A DNA stretch of 64,000 nucleotides from Reyranella soli (GCF_007992495.1 NZ_BKAJ01000089.1:1-64000); one strand, 5' to 3'. Shown: positions 1 through 8,252, counted from the first letter of the stretch. The notes: generated from the letters alone by a model not told the origin. Numbers and translations: made by a program.

Positions 1-194
1 CCGACCGCCAGCTCGCCGACGCGGCGCGTCAGCTGCGGCCGGAACTCCGGATCCTGCTCATCACCGGGTATGCCGAGAACGCCGTGGTCGGCAACGGGCA
101 TCTGGAGCCGGGGATGGCGGTGCTGGCGAAGCCGTTTGCGATGTCGTCGTTTGCGAACAAGGTGCGGGAGATATTGGAGGAGCGCGCACCATAA
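1..194 (+). CDS. Response-regulator receiver domain, C-terminal end (partial)
   Basis: The reading frame enters from the left edge (first full codon at base 3) and stops at 192-194, giving about 63 residues. It reads RILLITGYAEN, then VLAKPFAMSSF and REILEERAP. This is the beta4/alpha4 and beta5/alpha5 part of a CheY-like receiver: the T of ITGYA and the K of AKPF are the conserved switch Thr and Lys. The phospho-acceptor Asp lies outside the window. The protein could be a stand-alone regulator or the tail of a hybrid histidine kinase; the 'LITGYAENA...LAKPF' style is common in alphaproteobacterial hybrid kinases. Confidence 0.85.
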   Translation, partial: DRQLADAARQLRPELRILLITGYAENAVVGNGHLEPGMAVLAKPFAMSSFANKVREILEERAP

Positions 195-275
195 GCGCGC
201 CCTTGCTCTTCTCGCGACCAAGACGACGCGGGCCTACCTGGGCCGTGACTGAGGAATGGCAAGGACGACGTGGCC

Positions 276-1343
276 TTAGCGCAATTTGACCACTGGATGC
301 GCGCGATGAGCGCCGCCACCGGGGAACTTTGATAACATTACTCGGTCATTCAATCCCGGCCTTGCGCCATAAACGCTGTCGAAATTGAAGAAAACATCAG
401 TGCCATCAACAGCAATAAACCCCCAAGCGTTGTGCCGAATAGTTCGAATCGTTCCGACGTGACGCTCCACCATTGGGTAGTAGAGCTGACTACATTGTCC
501 GACAAGTTGATCTGCCGTGGGTCGCTTCTGCGCATCCTTGGCTAGACACTTGAGAATCAGGTCCGACAGCGAGTTTGATAGTGGCGCGAACTGGGCATTC
601 GAGGTCACGAAGGACGGGAACTCCGGCGGCTTTGCTTCCAAAATGGCACGAACGGCTTTCAATCCAGTCCCATAGGGTGGCTTCCCGCTCACCAACTCGT
701 ACATCATCGCGCCGATGGACCAGATGTCAGCACTAAGTGCCACTTTTCGGGGTGTCTCAATGGCCTCGGGGGCCATGTAAGGAAGGGCACCAACAGCCGT
801 TCGCGAACTTGTAATAGAGTCGCTGCCTCCTTCCGCGGCCTGCGTCAGTTCTTCATCCGCCAATTTGGCGATACCAAAGTCCGTAATCTTAATCGCTCGG
901 AGTTGAAATCCTCCACCGACCATGACGTTTGACGGCTTCAGGTCACGATGAACAACGCCAACGTGATGCGATGCGGCAAGGCCCTTGACCAGGTGGTGGA
1001 AAACACGCGCCGCCAAATACGGATCGATATAGTGTGCGTGCCCGAGCAGTGCTTGACCGAGATCACTTCCGCTCACGTACTCTTCCACTAGATACGCCCT
1101 ATCTCCTACGTCCAAGTAGTCGAGCGTCTTTGCGACATTTGGATGATTTACCTTAGCCGCTACAATAGCGCTGCGATGGAAGCGCTTCTCGGCCGACGCG
1201 TTTTTTGGCGTCTTTAGAGCAACGCGACGATCCAGCATCAGGTCATGCGCCCGGTAGACAAACTGCATGCCGCCTTCGCCCAAAAAGCCATCAATTCGAT
1301 AGCGACCGCTGACGATCTCATTTTTCTTATGTGGCCCCTTCAC
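276..1343 (-). CDS. Ser/Thr protein kinase with C-terminal cold-shock-like domain
   Basis: 355 aa if the GTG at 1343 is used. That GTG overlaps the TGA of the upstream kinase (GTGA), which is why I prefer it to longer forms. Residues about 14-285 form an intact Hanks-type kinase: glycine loop GEGGMQFV, VALK Lys about 44, HRDLKPSN with catalytic Asp about 134, DFG Asp about 155, YMAPE, and a DIWSIG F-helix. Residues about 295-355 (GTIRTIRHNAWGFIAV, then DVFFNF, then GLNDRVML) follow the pattern of a cold-shock/OB fold, with WGFIAV in the place of RNP1 and DVFFNF in the place of RNP2. No membrane segment is visible, so it is probably cytoplasmic. It is the last gene of the phosphatase-kinase-kinase operon. 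The kinase call is certain from motifs; the cold-shock call rests on pattern only. The suggested role is phosphorylation coupled to nucleic-acid binding (inference). Confidence 0.88.
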   Translation of the reverse strand: MKGPHKKNEIVSGRYRIDGFLGEGGMQFVYRAHDLMLDRRVALKTPKNASAEKRFHRSAIVAAKVNHPNVAKTLDYLDVGDRAYLVEEYVSGSDLGQALLGHAHYIDPYLAARVFHHLVKGLAASHHVGVVHRDLKPSNVMVGGGFQLRAIKITDFGIAKLADEELTQAAEGGSDSITSSRTAVGALPYMAPEAIETPRKVALSADIWSIGAMMYELVSGKPPYGTGLKAVRAILEAKPPEFPSFVTSNAQFAPLSNSLSDLILKCLAKDAQKRPTADQLVGQCSQLYYPMVERHVGTIRTIRHNAWGFIAVDGTDVFFNFDSVYGARPGLNDRVMLSKFPGGGAHRAHPVVKLR

Positions 1344-2422
1344 AGCACTACCTCTGGATGGGAGACATCGAAAGTTACGTAAGCTCTTTGAAACCACTGA
1401 CGATGCCCACCGCCCAGGGCCACCACACAAGATCCAGGAATCTCTTGCCCAACCACAACCGGCTTATTGTTGATGGCTACTTCTCCGCTGACCGCAGTTA
1501 CCTTGAAACGATACATATCGTACGAGATTTCAATTTTCCCAACGCTAGGCAACTCAAGCTTCACCACTCGATTCCTTGCGTTTAGATACGACGCCTTTCC
1601 ATTGAGAACAGTTAGTGCTTGATGTTTTCCACGAAGGAGTTGCCGAGCTATCTTATCGCGAATGGTAGACATCAAGGGCCGTTGTGCGGGATCGTGCTCC
1701 ATCGTGGCTTGCAACAGGTCCGCCAGCGATGACCGAAGTCCCAAATTAAGTCCTCTAAAAGTGCCGTCCGCCAAAGCCGAAGGAGGTTGCTGCAGTATGT
1801 TCTTCGGCAGGTTGCGTGTGGCGAGATAGAGCGCCGTTGCTCCAAATGCGTAGGTGTCTACCGCCCGCGAAAAGGGCACCGTATTGGTCCCGTAAAGTTC
1901 GGGAGCAGCGAAACCGCGCGTGCCCACGAAATTCTTGGTGACCGCCTCGGCCCCTTCCGCCCTTGCCAGTCCAAAGTCAAAGATCTTTATGATGCCTTCG
2001 CCATCGAACTTCATATTGTTGGGCTTGATGTCTCGGTGAATAATCTTTGCTTCGTGAATGTCCGCAATGCCCGAGGCGATTTGCCAGATAGCCCTCAGAT
2101 ACTCGTTCAATGAGCTTGGAATGTCGCTCTCAAATAGATCTTTGCCTGGGATAAATTCCTCCACGATGCCGACTGTATCTTCTGGACCAGGAACCAAGTC
2201 GTAGACTTGAACAACGTGCTTTGACCGAAGGGTCAAGAGCGCCTGAAACTCATCTTTCAAGCGGCGACTTTCTGCGGGGTCCTGAATGAACTTAATGGCC
2301 ACAAGTCTGTCTAGATGAAGGTCCCGGCAAAAAGTCACATGGCCGAAACCTCCGCTTGAGCCGGCTCCTTCTGGTTTATAGCGCGTGGGCAGTACAAATC
2401 TGGCCTTCGTTGACCTAGCCAT
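1340..2422 (-). CDS. Ser/Thr protein kinase (Hanks type)
   Basis: 360 aa. Kinase core at about residues 15-275: glycine-rich GSSGGFGHV, VAIK Lys 44, VEEF hinge, HRDIKPNN with Asp 131, DFG Asp 149, GTRGFAAPE activation segment and AVDTYAFG. All catalytic residues are present, so it should be active. The last 80 residues are beta-rich (KIEISYDMYRFKV, then GEVAINNKP, then GSCVVALGG). They loosely recall the end of an FHA domain, but too little matches to claim one. No transmembrane helix, PASTA or other sensor repeat is seen. The start overlaps the PP2C stop by 8 bases and the end overlaps the next kinase by 4, so the three genes are translationally coupled. The base composition is visibly lower in GC than the flanks. 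Confidence 0.92.
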   Translation of the reverse strand: MARSTKARFVLPTRYKPEGAGSSGGFGHVTFCRDLHLDRLVAIKFIQDPAESRRLKDEFQALLTLRSKHVVQVYDLVPGPEDTVGIVEEFIPGKDLFESDIPSSLNEYLRAIWQIASGIADIHEAKIIHRDIKPNNMKFDGEGIIKIFDFGLARAEGAEAVTKNFVGTRGFAAPELYGTNTVPFSRAVDTYAFGATALYLATRNLPKNILQQPPSALADGTFRGLNLGLRSSLADLLQATMEHDPAQRPLMSTIRDKIARQLLRGKHQALTVLNGKASYLNARNRVVKLELPSVGKIEISYDMYRFKVTAVSGEVAINNKPVVVGQEIPGSCVVALGGGHRQWFQRAYVTFDVSHPEVVL

Positions 2423-3506
2423 TATCCTCGCCTCGATCGAACTTAATCTTCAATTGAGGCCGGGGCGGTGCGTCTTTCTTTTGTTTGAGCTCGTTCTTTG
2501 GCTTCTTCGATACTTTCTTCGTCTGTTTTGAGCCGCGAAGGCGGCTTCTTTGTTCAGCCTTAGTGTCTACCCACTCGTTTCCGTTCTCGGCCCCATGCGG
2601 CGAAACTGGTGTCGGCTGCAAAGCGTCAAGTCTGTCGGTTCCAATGATCTGAACTTCCCCAAAAGCATCCCACAGTCCGATCGTGCCTGCATCGTCATGA
2701 GTAATTCCACCAAGTTGACGAGGGTTCACGACCGCAATGCTTCCGTTGTCGCGACCATCAGTCCAGTTCGCAATGTCTAACAGCCGTTGCGCAATGGCGA
2801 GCGGATCACCCGCGAGTTCGATGACCCGTTCAATAGTTCGCTGGTCTAAGAAATGAATTCCATCACTAGTAAGGAGCAACGTTGTTGCATTTCTTGGAAT
2901 TGCAACGATGTGCGGCTCAATCGCATCTCCTATCCCGACATACTGCAGGAGTTCATTGCGTCTCTCTACAAAGTTCCTGTCGCCGCTGAACTGTCCCGCT
3001 AAGGTGTCGTCTCTTGAAAGTTGCTCCAGCGATGATTGGAAATTGTAAATTCTGCTGTCCCCGATGTTTATGCCAGCAGCCGACGCGTTGCTCTCCACGA
3101 TCACCGCCGACAATGTGGCTCCGCCGCGCCCCTCATATTCTGCAAAAACCGCGTCATTCGCTTTCTTTGCCGCAATGTAAAGTCGTTGTTGCAGAGGAAT
3201 TTGCCGCTCGCGGATGCACGTCGAAAAGAAAACCGCAATCGCGAGAGCAGCGCAGCCGGCGCCGTCTACCATCCCGCCCATGCCATCACACAACGCGACA
3301 GCTAGGTAGGAACGTTCTCGGCTAATCTGCACCTTAAGAACGCCAACTCGATCCTGATTCTCTTTCCTAGCAACCCCTGTATCTGTTCCGAGTGCTAGTG
3401 GCAGACCATCGATTCGCCGAACTGCGCGTTTGCGCAAGTCGCGACGATGAAACCACCGGCGAAGTTGAGTTTGCAATCTATCTTGACCGTTAGAGTATAT
3501 CGTCAT
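2415..3506 (-). CDS. PP2C-family Ser/Thr protein phosphatase
   Basis: 363 aa, first gene of the kinase operon. PP2C signatures run in order: GVARKENQD (metal Asp 52), ALCDGMGGMVDG (metal Asp 74), GGATLSAVIV, INIGDSRIY, LLTSDG and WTDGRDNGSIAVV. The catalytic core ends near residue 265. The remaining roughly 100 residues are a linker ending in a lysine-rich basic tail (KQTKKVSKKPKN), which could bind nucleic acid or a partner. No membrane segment. Its expected role is to reverse phosphorylation by the two downstream kinases. The ATG has no convincing Shine-Dalgarno; a start a few codons downstream is possible. A 60-base sample (2401-2460) counts 29 G+C, against 42 of 60 at 6601-6660, so the operon is compositionally foreign. 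Confidence 0.92.
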   Translation of the reverse strand: MTIYSNGQDRLQTQLRRWFHRRDLRKRAVRRIDGLPLALGTDTGVARKENQDRVGVLKVQISRERSYLAVALCDGMGGMVDGAGCAALAIAVFFSTCIRERQIPLQQRLYIAAKKANDAVFAEYEGRGGATLSAVIVESNASAAGINIGDSRIYNFQSSLEQLSRDDTLAGQFSGDRNFVERRNELLQYVGIGDAIEPHIVAIPRNATTLLLTSDGIHFLDQRTIERVIELAGDPLAIAQRLLDIANWTDGRDNGSIAVVNPRQLGGITHDDAGTIGLWDAFGEVQIIGTDRLDALQPTPVSPHGAENGNEWVDTKAEQRSRLRGSKQTKKVSKKPKNELKQKKDAPPRPQLKIKFDRGEDNG

Positions 3507-3737
3507 TATGGCGAACCGGCGTCACACTGTACACGATTAAGTTGTATTGCGCTCACAAGGAGCCTACTGCTGAAGGATCATTTTGAACAGATCTTGCTGC
3601 ATTTTGGCCAAAGAAGCGCTGTTGACACTTTCGAAGCTGTGACTTCCTCGTCGGGCGCAAAACGCGGTCATCCTCCACTAGCGGACAGCAGCCGGATGAC
3701 GGTCTCATAGGTGCCCCTGAATCAGGGACGATCCCAG
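3507..3737. other. Intergenic region upstream of PP2C operon
   Basis: About 230 bases without a supportable gene. It should contain the promoter of the minus-strand PP2C/kinase operon, but I found no pair of -35/-10 boxes good enough to name. Composition changes from AT-richer to GC-rich near 3620. Confidence 0.5.
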
Positions 3738-4092
3738 ATGGCGGTCGAGATCAGGTATCCATGCGTCTACGTCGCCGAGAACCCCACTAGCATACACCCG
3801 ATTGGAGGCGTCTCGACGTCGACTGCGGCTTTCGTTGGCTCAGCGCGAGCCGGCCCTGTCGACGGTCCGGTCACCTGCGCTGCTACCGCGACTACGCGCC
3901 GACCTTCGGCAGCGGATCTTCCAGGGAAAGACGGCGCTCGAGGCCTGGTTCGTGAGATGCAACGCGGAAACGCCGACCCAGGACGACATTGACGCCGGCA
4001 TCGCCAACATCGTGGTCTGCTTCGTGCCGCCCAGGTCCGCGGTGTTCGTGATCTTCACGATCCGCCAGCTGTTCGAGACGCAGAAGCCGTGG
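3738..4092 (+). pseudogene. Decayed contractile-tail sheath gene
   Basis: This is the remnant of a gene paralogous to the intact sheath gene at 38862-40025. It opens with the same start (MAVEIRYPCVYVAENPTS, intact copy MAVETSYPGVYVEETSTG) and stays in frame through STSTAAFVG and GPVDGPV. It then continues in another frame as CYRDYAPTFGSGS (intact HRDFVQAFGSGS). A third frame follows with QGKTALEAWFVRC and DDIDAGIANIVV (intact QGRNAREAYFVKC and NDINAGIANVVV). So there is at least one frameshift, plus an internal deletion of roughly 800 bases. The stop codon that ends the intact gene after ...KKP is TGG here (4090-4092), so the last frame reads on toward the oxidoreductase gene. Non-functional. 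Confidence 0.88.
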
Positions 4093-4227
4093 CTCAAGGG
4101 CCGCAGGCGAAGTGCTGAATTCCAGCAATCGACGGTGCTAAATCTTTTCGGCGCAGCGCGACGGCCTGCAGACCTTCGCGTGGAACGTTCGCGCAAGCCC
4201 GCCGTTCGGCTCTCATATGAGGTTTCC

Positions 4228-4827
4228 ATGGACTTCTGGATCAACGGCCGTGCGGTCTCGGTCGACATCGACTTGCGCACTTCCCTTCTCGACCTGCTGC
4301 GCGATCAACTGAGCCTCATCGGCGCCAAGAAAGGCTGTAATCAGGGTGCCTGCGGGGCCTGCACGGTGCTGGCCGACGGCGAGCGCATCAACGCCTGCCT
4401 GGCGCTCGCGGTGCAGTATCAAGGGCGTGAGATAGTTACCGTCGAGGGATTGGCGGACAGCCACGGCCGGATGCACCCGCTGCAGGCGGCGTTCGTCGAG
4501 CATGACGGCTTTCAGTGCGGCTATTGCACGCCGGGGCAGCTCTGTTCGGCGGTCGGGATGGCGGCGGAGTTGGCGCGCGGGGTACCGAGTCAGGTCACGG
4601 GCGATGTTGCCGCCGAGGGCATTGCGCTCAGCCGCGACGAATTGCGCGAGCGGATGAGCGGGAACCTTTGTCGGTGTGGGGCGCACAACGGGATCGTGGC
4701 GGCGATTGCGGAGACGTTTGCGGAGGGGAAGAACGCGCCACTGGACCTGCCTGCGCGAAGCCGAAGCGGCTTCGCTTCGGCGGAGGCAGGGTGGCGCGCC
4801 CCCAGCGAAGAGGAGAAGGTGGCATGA
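4228..4827 (+). CDS. Molybdenum aldehyde oxidoreductase, 2Fe-2S subunit (PaoA-like)
   Basis: 199 aa. It passes electrons from the molybdopterin site to FAD through two [2Fe-2S] clusters. The plant-type cluster is GCNQGACGACTVLADGERINAC (residues about 37-58) and the second is FQCGYCTPGQ (about 95) with GNLCRCGAHNGI (about 144). The ATG at 4228 follows GAGG; longer in-frame extensions run into the decayed sheath gene. Unlike E. coli PaoA there is no twin-arginine signal, so the complex is probably cytoplasmic. The last 25 or so residues are encoded by a GC-rich palindromic repeat (4746-4790) and look like an acquired tail. The stop overlaps the next start (ATGA). Confidence 0.93.
   Translation: MDFWINGRAVSVDIDLRTSLLDLLRDQLSLIGAKKGCNQGACGACTVLADGERINACLALAVQYQGREIVTVEGLADSHGRMHPLQAAFVEHDGFQCGYCTPGQLCSAVGMAAELARGVPSQVTGDVAAEGIALSRDELRERMSGNLCRCGAHNGIVAAIAETFAEGKNAPLDLPARSRSGFASAEAGWRAPSEEEKVA
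4746..4790. repeat. Palindromic repeat inside the 3' end of the 2Fe-2S subunit gene
   Basis: A 45-base imperfect hairpin running from CCTGCCTGCGCGAAGC to TTCGGCGGAGGCAGG. The arms differ at a few positions around a short loop. It is read in frame and supplies the low-complexity stretch PARSRSGFASAEAG at the protein's C-terminus, beyond the last conserved residues of the family. It looks like a dispersed REP-type palindrome inserted near the end of the gene. Confidence 0.7.
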
Positions 4828-5807
4828 ACCCCTTCACTTATACGCGGCCGGCTGATGCAGCCGCTGCGATCCATGAGGCCGCTCACGCGGGAGCCCGTTA
4901 CCTGGGTGGTGGCACCAACCTGGTAGACCTGATGCGAGAGGGTGTCGAGCGGCCGGCCGCGCTGGTGGACGTCACCGGGCTCGACCGCACCATCACCGAG
5001 CTTCCGGACGGTGGCCTGCGCATCGGGGCGGCGATCAGCAATACCGCGCTGGCGGCGGACCGGCGGGTGCGGACGCGCTATCCGATGCTGACGCGGGCCA
5101 TCGTGGCGGGCGCGTCGGCGCAGATCCGCAACATGGCGACGCTGGGCGGCAACCTGCTGCAGCGCACGCGCTGCCTCTACTTCTATGACGATGCCGCGCG
5201 CTGCAACAAGCGGCAGCCGGGCTCCGGGTGCGATGCGCTGGAGGGGTTCAATCGCATGCATGCGATCCTGGGCGCATCCGATGCCTGCGTGGCGACGCAT
5301 CCGTCCGATCTCTGCGTGGCGCTGGCGGCGCTGGACGCGACGGTGCATCTCGAGGGCGCCGACGGCAAACGTGCCCTGCCCTTCGAGGCGCTGCACCGCC
5401 TGCCCGGCGACACGCCCGAGCGCGAGACCGAGCTCAGGCCGGGCGAGCTGATCACCGCGATCGAGCTGCCGGCGTTGCCGATGGCGCGGCGCTCGACCTA
5501 TCGCAAGGTGCGCGACCGCGCGAGCTATGCCTTTGCGCTGGTGTCGGTGGCGGCGGCGCTGGAGATCGAGGACGGCACGATCAAGGACGTGCGCGTGGCG
5601 CTGGGTGGTGTGGCGCACAAGCCGTGGCGGGCGCGGACGGTGGAGGCCCTCCTTCGCGGCCAACAGCCGTCGGAGGAAGTGTTTCGTCGCGCTTCGGCGG
5701 GCGAGCTCTCCTCCGCGCGTCCGCTCAGGGACAACGGGTTCAAGGTCGAGCTGGCCAGACGCACCATCGTGGCCGTGCTCTCGCAGCTGGCGGGAGGTCG
5801 GCCATGA
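4824..5807 (+). CDS. Molybdenum aldehyde oxidoreductase, FAD subunit (PaoB-like)
   Basis: 327 aa from the ATG at 4824, coupled to the previous gene by ATGA. FAD-binding motifs of the CO-dehydrogenase/xanthine-dehydrogenase medium subunit are present: YLGGGTNLVDLM (about 33-44) and IRNMATLGGNLLQRTRC (about 103-119). The Cys-bearing insert RCLYFYDDAARCNKRQPGSGC is the stretch that holds an extra [4Fe-4S] cluster in E. coli PaoB (YagS), and it distinguishes this branch from ordinary xanthine dehydrogenase. HPSDLCVAL follows. It should accept electrons from the 2Fe-2S subunit and hand them to a soluble acceptor. Confidence 0.92.
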   Translation: MNPFTYTRPADAAAAIHEAAHAGARYLGGGTNLVDLMREGVERPAALVDVTGLDRTITELPDGGLRIGAAISNTALAADRRVRTRYPMLTRAIVAGASAQIRNMATLGGNLLQRTRCLYFYDDAARCNKRQPGSGCDALEGFNRMHAILGASDACVATHPSDLCVALAALDATVHLEGADGKRALPFEALHRLPGDTPERETELRPGELITAIELPALPMARRSTYRKVRDRASYAFALVSVAAALEIEDGTIKDVRVALGGVAHKPWRARTVEALLRGQQPSEEVFRRASAGELSSARPLRDNGFKVELARRTIVAVLSQLAGGRP

Positions 5808-8095
5808 GCGTGACCGGGATCATGCGCACGGTGCTGCGCTATGTGCCCGACGCCCTCGTCCCAGGGACTCGGCCTGACGACGAGCGCGTCCGGCACGGGC
5901 ACGTCGGTAAGCCGGTATCGCGGCTCGATGGCGCGCTCAAGGTGCGCGGCCAGGCGAAGTTCGCGGCCGAGGTGGCGATCGAGGGGCTGCTGCATGCCGC
6001 CGTCGTGCATTCGACGATCGCACGCGGCCGGATCGCGAGCCTGGAGACGAAGGCCGCCGAGCTGGCGCCCGGAGTCGCCCTGGTGATGACCCATCGCAAC
6101 GCGCCGCGGCTCAAGGCGCCGGAAGCATTCGGCGAGGGCGACGGCGTGGCCGGCAGCAACCTGCCGGTCATGCAGGACGACCGCATCCACTGGAACGGCG
6201 AGGCCGTGGCCGTGGTGCTGGCCGAGACCCAGGAGCAGGCCGACCATGCCGCCGGGCTGGTGTCGGTGACCTACGAGGAGGAAGGGGCCGTCACCAACTT
6301 CGCCGTGGCACAGGCCGATGCGCACCATCCCGATTCGGTGCTGGGCGAGCCGGCGGTGCTGGCGATCGGCGATGCGGAAAAGGCGCTGGCCGCCGCTTCC
6401 CATCGCGTCGATGCGACCTACACGACGCCGCCGCTCAACCACAACGCCATCGAGCTGCATGCGGCGACCGTCGAATGGGCGGACGGCAAGCTCACGGTGC
6501 ACGACGCCACCCAGATGATCAGCAGCACCGCGGGCTCGCTCGCCAAGGTGTTCGGGCTGAAGCCCGGCGCGGTGCGCGTGCTGTCGCCGTTCGTCGGCGG
6601 CGGCTTCGGCGGCAAGGGACTGTGGAGCCACCAGATCCTGGCGGCGGCGGCATCGAAGCTGGCGGGCCGGCCGGTACGGATGATGCTGAGCCGCCAGAGC
6701 GTCTATCGCCTGGTCGGCGGCCGCACGCCGACGGTGCAGCGCGTGGCGCTGGGCGCCAACAGGGACGGCGGGCTCGACGCGCTGATCCATGCCGGCACCG
6801 TGGCGATGACGACACACAACAACTGCCCCGAGCAGTTCACCTTCCCGGCACGGCATCTCTACGCCGCCAGGAGCATGCGGCTGGAGCAGAAGGTCGCCGA
6901 CCTCGACATGCTGGCCAACACCTGGATGCGTGCGCCCGGCGAATCGGTCGGCACCTTCGCGCTGGAAAGCGCGATCGACGAGCTGGCGCACGAGATGGGC
7001 ATCGATCCGATCGAGCTCCGGCGGCGCTGGGAGCCGGAGCGTGATCCCACCAGCCATTCGCCGCATTCCTCGCGGCACCTCGTGAAGGCCTATGCCGACG
7101 GCGCGGCGCGCTTCGGCTGGGACAGGCGCGATTCCGTTCCCGGCCGGCAGCGCGACGGCGAGTGGCTTCTAGGCATGGGCGTGGCCACCGGCACCTACCC
7201 CTACTACCGCTTCCCCGGCGTGAAGGCGCGGGTGCGGCTCGATGCCGACGGGCAGGTCACGGTGTCGACGGCGGGCCACGAGATGGGCATGGGCACGGCC
7301 ACGGTGCAGGCGCAGCACGCGGCAGACCGGCTGGGCGTGGCGCTGGAGAACGTGGCGTTCGAGTACGGCGACAGCGACCTGCCGGCCGGCGCCATGGCCG
7401 GCGGCAGCTCGCAGACCGCGGGCACCGTGGCGGCGGTGACGGCGGCGGCCGATGCCCTGCTCGCCCAGGTGCTGAAGCTCGCCGGCAACGACAGTCCCCT
7501 CGGCGGTCTTCGAACCAGCGAGGTCGTGGCGCGCGATGGCGGCCTCGGCCATGCCAGGGACCTGGCGCGGCACGAGAGCTACGGCTCGATCCTGCGGCGG
7601 GCCAAGCGCGATTTCGTCGAGGCCGAGGAGACGGGGTCGATGCCGCTGGAGCAGATGAAGTATTCCATGCACTCCACGTCGGCGATGTTCGCCGAGGTCG
7701 GCGTCAACGCCGTGACCGGCGAGGTGCGGGTGCGGCGCTTCCTGGGGTCGTTCGACTGCGGGCGCATCCTAAATCCCAAGACGGCGGCCAGCCAGTTCCG
7801 CGGCGGCATCATCATGGGCCTGGGGCTGGCGCTCAGCGAGGCGACGCTGTTCGACCCGCGCTCCGGCCGGGTCATGAATCCCAGCCTGGCCGAGTACCAC
7901 GTGCCGGTGCATCTCGACGTGCCGGAGATCGACGTGATGTGGACCGATATCCCCGATCCGCAGGCGCCGCTCGGCGCGCGCGGCATCGGCGAGATCGGCA
8001 TCACCGGCACGGCGGCGGCGATCGCCAACGCGGTGTTCAACGCCACGGGCCGGCGCGTGCGCGACCTACCGATCACCCTCGACAAGCTGTTGTGA
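5804..8095 (+). CDS. Molybdenum aldehyde oxidoreductase, molybdopterin subunit (PaoC-like)
   Basis: 763 aa, ATGA overlap with the FAD subunit. This is the catalytic xanthine-oxidase-type subunit: GKPVSRLDGALKVRGQAKF at the N-terminus, the first molybdopterin contact SPFVGGGFGGKG (about 263), the RAPGE loop (about 370) and a C-terminal GARGIGEIGITG carrying the Glu expected for base catalysis. Length and order A-B-C match E. coli PaoABC, which oxidises a broad range of aromatic aldehydes; the true substrate here is unknown. No XdhC/PaoD-type maturation factor follows; the next gene in this direction is far away. The C-terminal LPITLDKLL is also found as an isolated scrap at 42116. Confidence 0.92.
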   Translation: MSVTGIMRTVLRYVPDALVPGTRPDDERVRHGHVGKPVSRLDGALKVRGQAKFAAEVAIEGLLHAAVVHSTIARGRIASLETKAAELAPGVALVMTHRNAPRLKAPEAFGEGDGVAGSNLPVMQDDRIHWNGEAVAVVLAETQEQADHAAGLVSVTYEEEGAVTNFAVAQADAHHPDSVLGEPAVLAIGDAEKALAAASHRVDATYTTPPLNHNAIELHAATVEWADGKLTVHDATQMISSTAGSLAKVFGLKPGAVRVLSPFVGGGFGGKGLWSHQILAAAASKLAGRPVRMMLSRQSVYRLVGGRTPTVQRVALGANRDGGLDALIHAGTVAMTTHNNCPEQFTFPARHLYAARSMRLEQKVADLDMLANTWMRAPGESVGTFALESAIDELAHEMGIDPIELRRRWEPERDPTSHSPHSSRHLVKAYADGAARFGWDRRDSVPGRQRDGEWLLGMGVATGTYPYYRFPGVKARVRLDADGQVTVSTAGHEMGMGTATVQAQHAADRLGVALENVAFEYGDSDLPAGAMAGGSSQTAGTVAAVTAAADALLAQVLKLAGNDSPLGGLRTSEVVARDGGLGHARDLARHESYGSILRRAKRDFVEAEETGSMPLEQMKYSMHSTSAMFAEVGVNAVTGEVRVRRFLGSFDCGRILNPKTAASQFRGGIIMGLGLALSEATLFDPRSGRVMNPSLAEYHVPVHLDVPEIDVMWTDIPDPQAPLGARGIGEIGITGTAAAIANAVFNATGRRVRDLPITLDKLL

Positions 8096-8152
8096 GGCCA
8101 ACCATGGAGGCTGAGATGCGGAACATGCTGTCTCTGCCGGCGACTTCGATCG

Positions 8153-8215
8153 TGCCAGGACGGCAAGAAGTACGACCTGACGTTCGATCCGACCTACAAG
8201 GTGCTGACCAAAGCG
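8153..8215 (+). pseudogene. 3' fragment of an unknown small protein gene (copy 1)
   Basis: A 63-base fragment reading CQDGKKYDLTFDPTYKVLTK. Bases 8153-8190 are identical to 11239-11276, where more of the same coding sequence is kept. It sits directly behind the molybdenum-hydroxylase operon and in front of the convergent TetR gene. The short stretch that follows (8229-8291, YLEPGGVRLSAQPIFDVAE then stop) may be another gene tail but cannot be assigned. Confidence 0.75.
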
Positions 8216-8252
8216 CGCATTTGATTATTCAGGTACTTGGAGCCGGGCGGGG

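Noticed and set aside
276..3506. TerY-type phosphorylation triad or BREX/other known defence island
   Set aside because: There is a PP2C and two kinases but no von Willebrand A protein, zinc-finger kinase, nuclease, methylase or helicase, so none of those known systems fits.
5525..7078. 517-codon open frame antisense to the molybdopterin subunit (and many similar long frames opposite other genes)
   Set aside because: In 70 % GC DNA, long antisense frames are expected. This one is rich in His/Arg/Gly/Gln without any family motif, while the plus strand carries an unmistakable conserved enzyme.
4228..8095. Periplasmic PaoABC as in E. coli
   Set aside because: The 2Fe-2S subunit has no twin-arginine signal and the sequence before its ATG is the decayed sheath gene, so I call it PaoABC-like but cytoplasmic.
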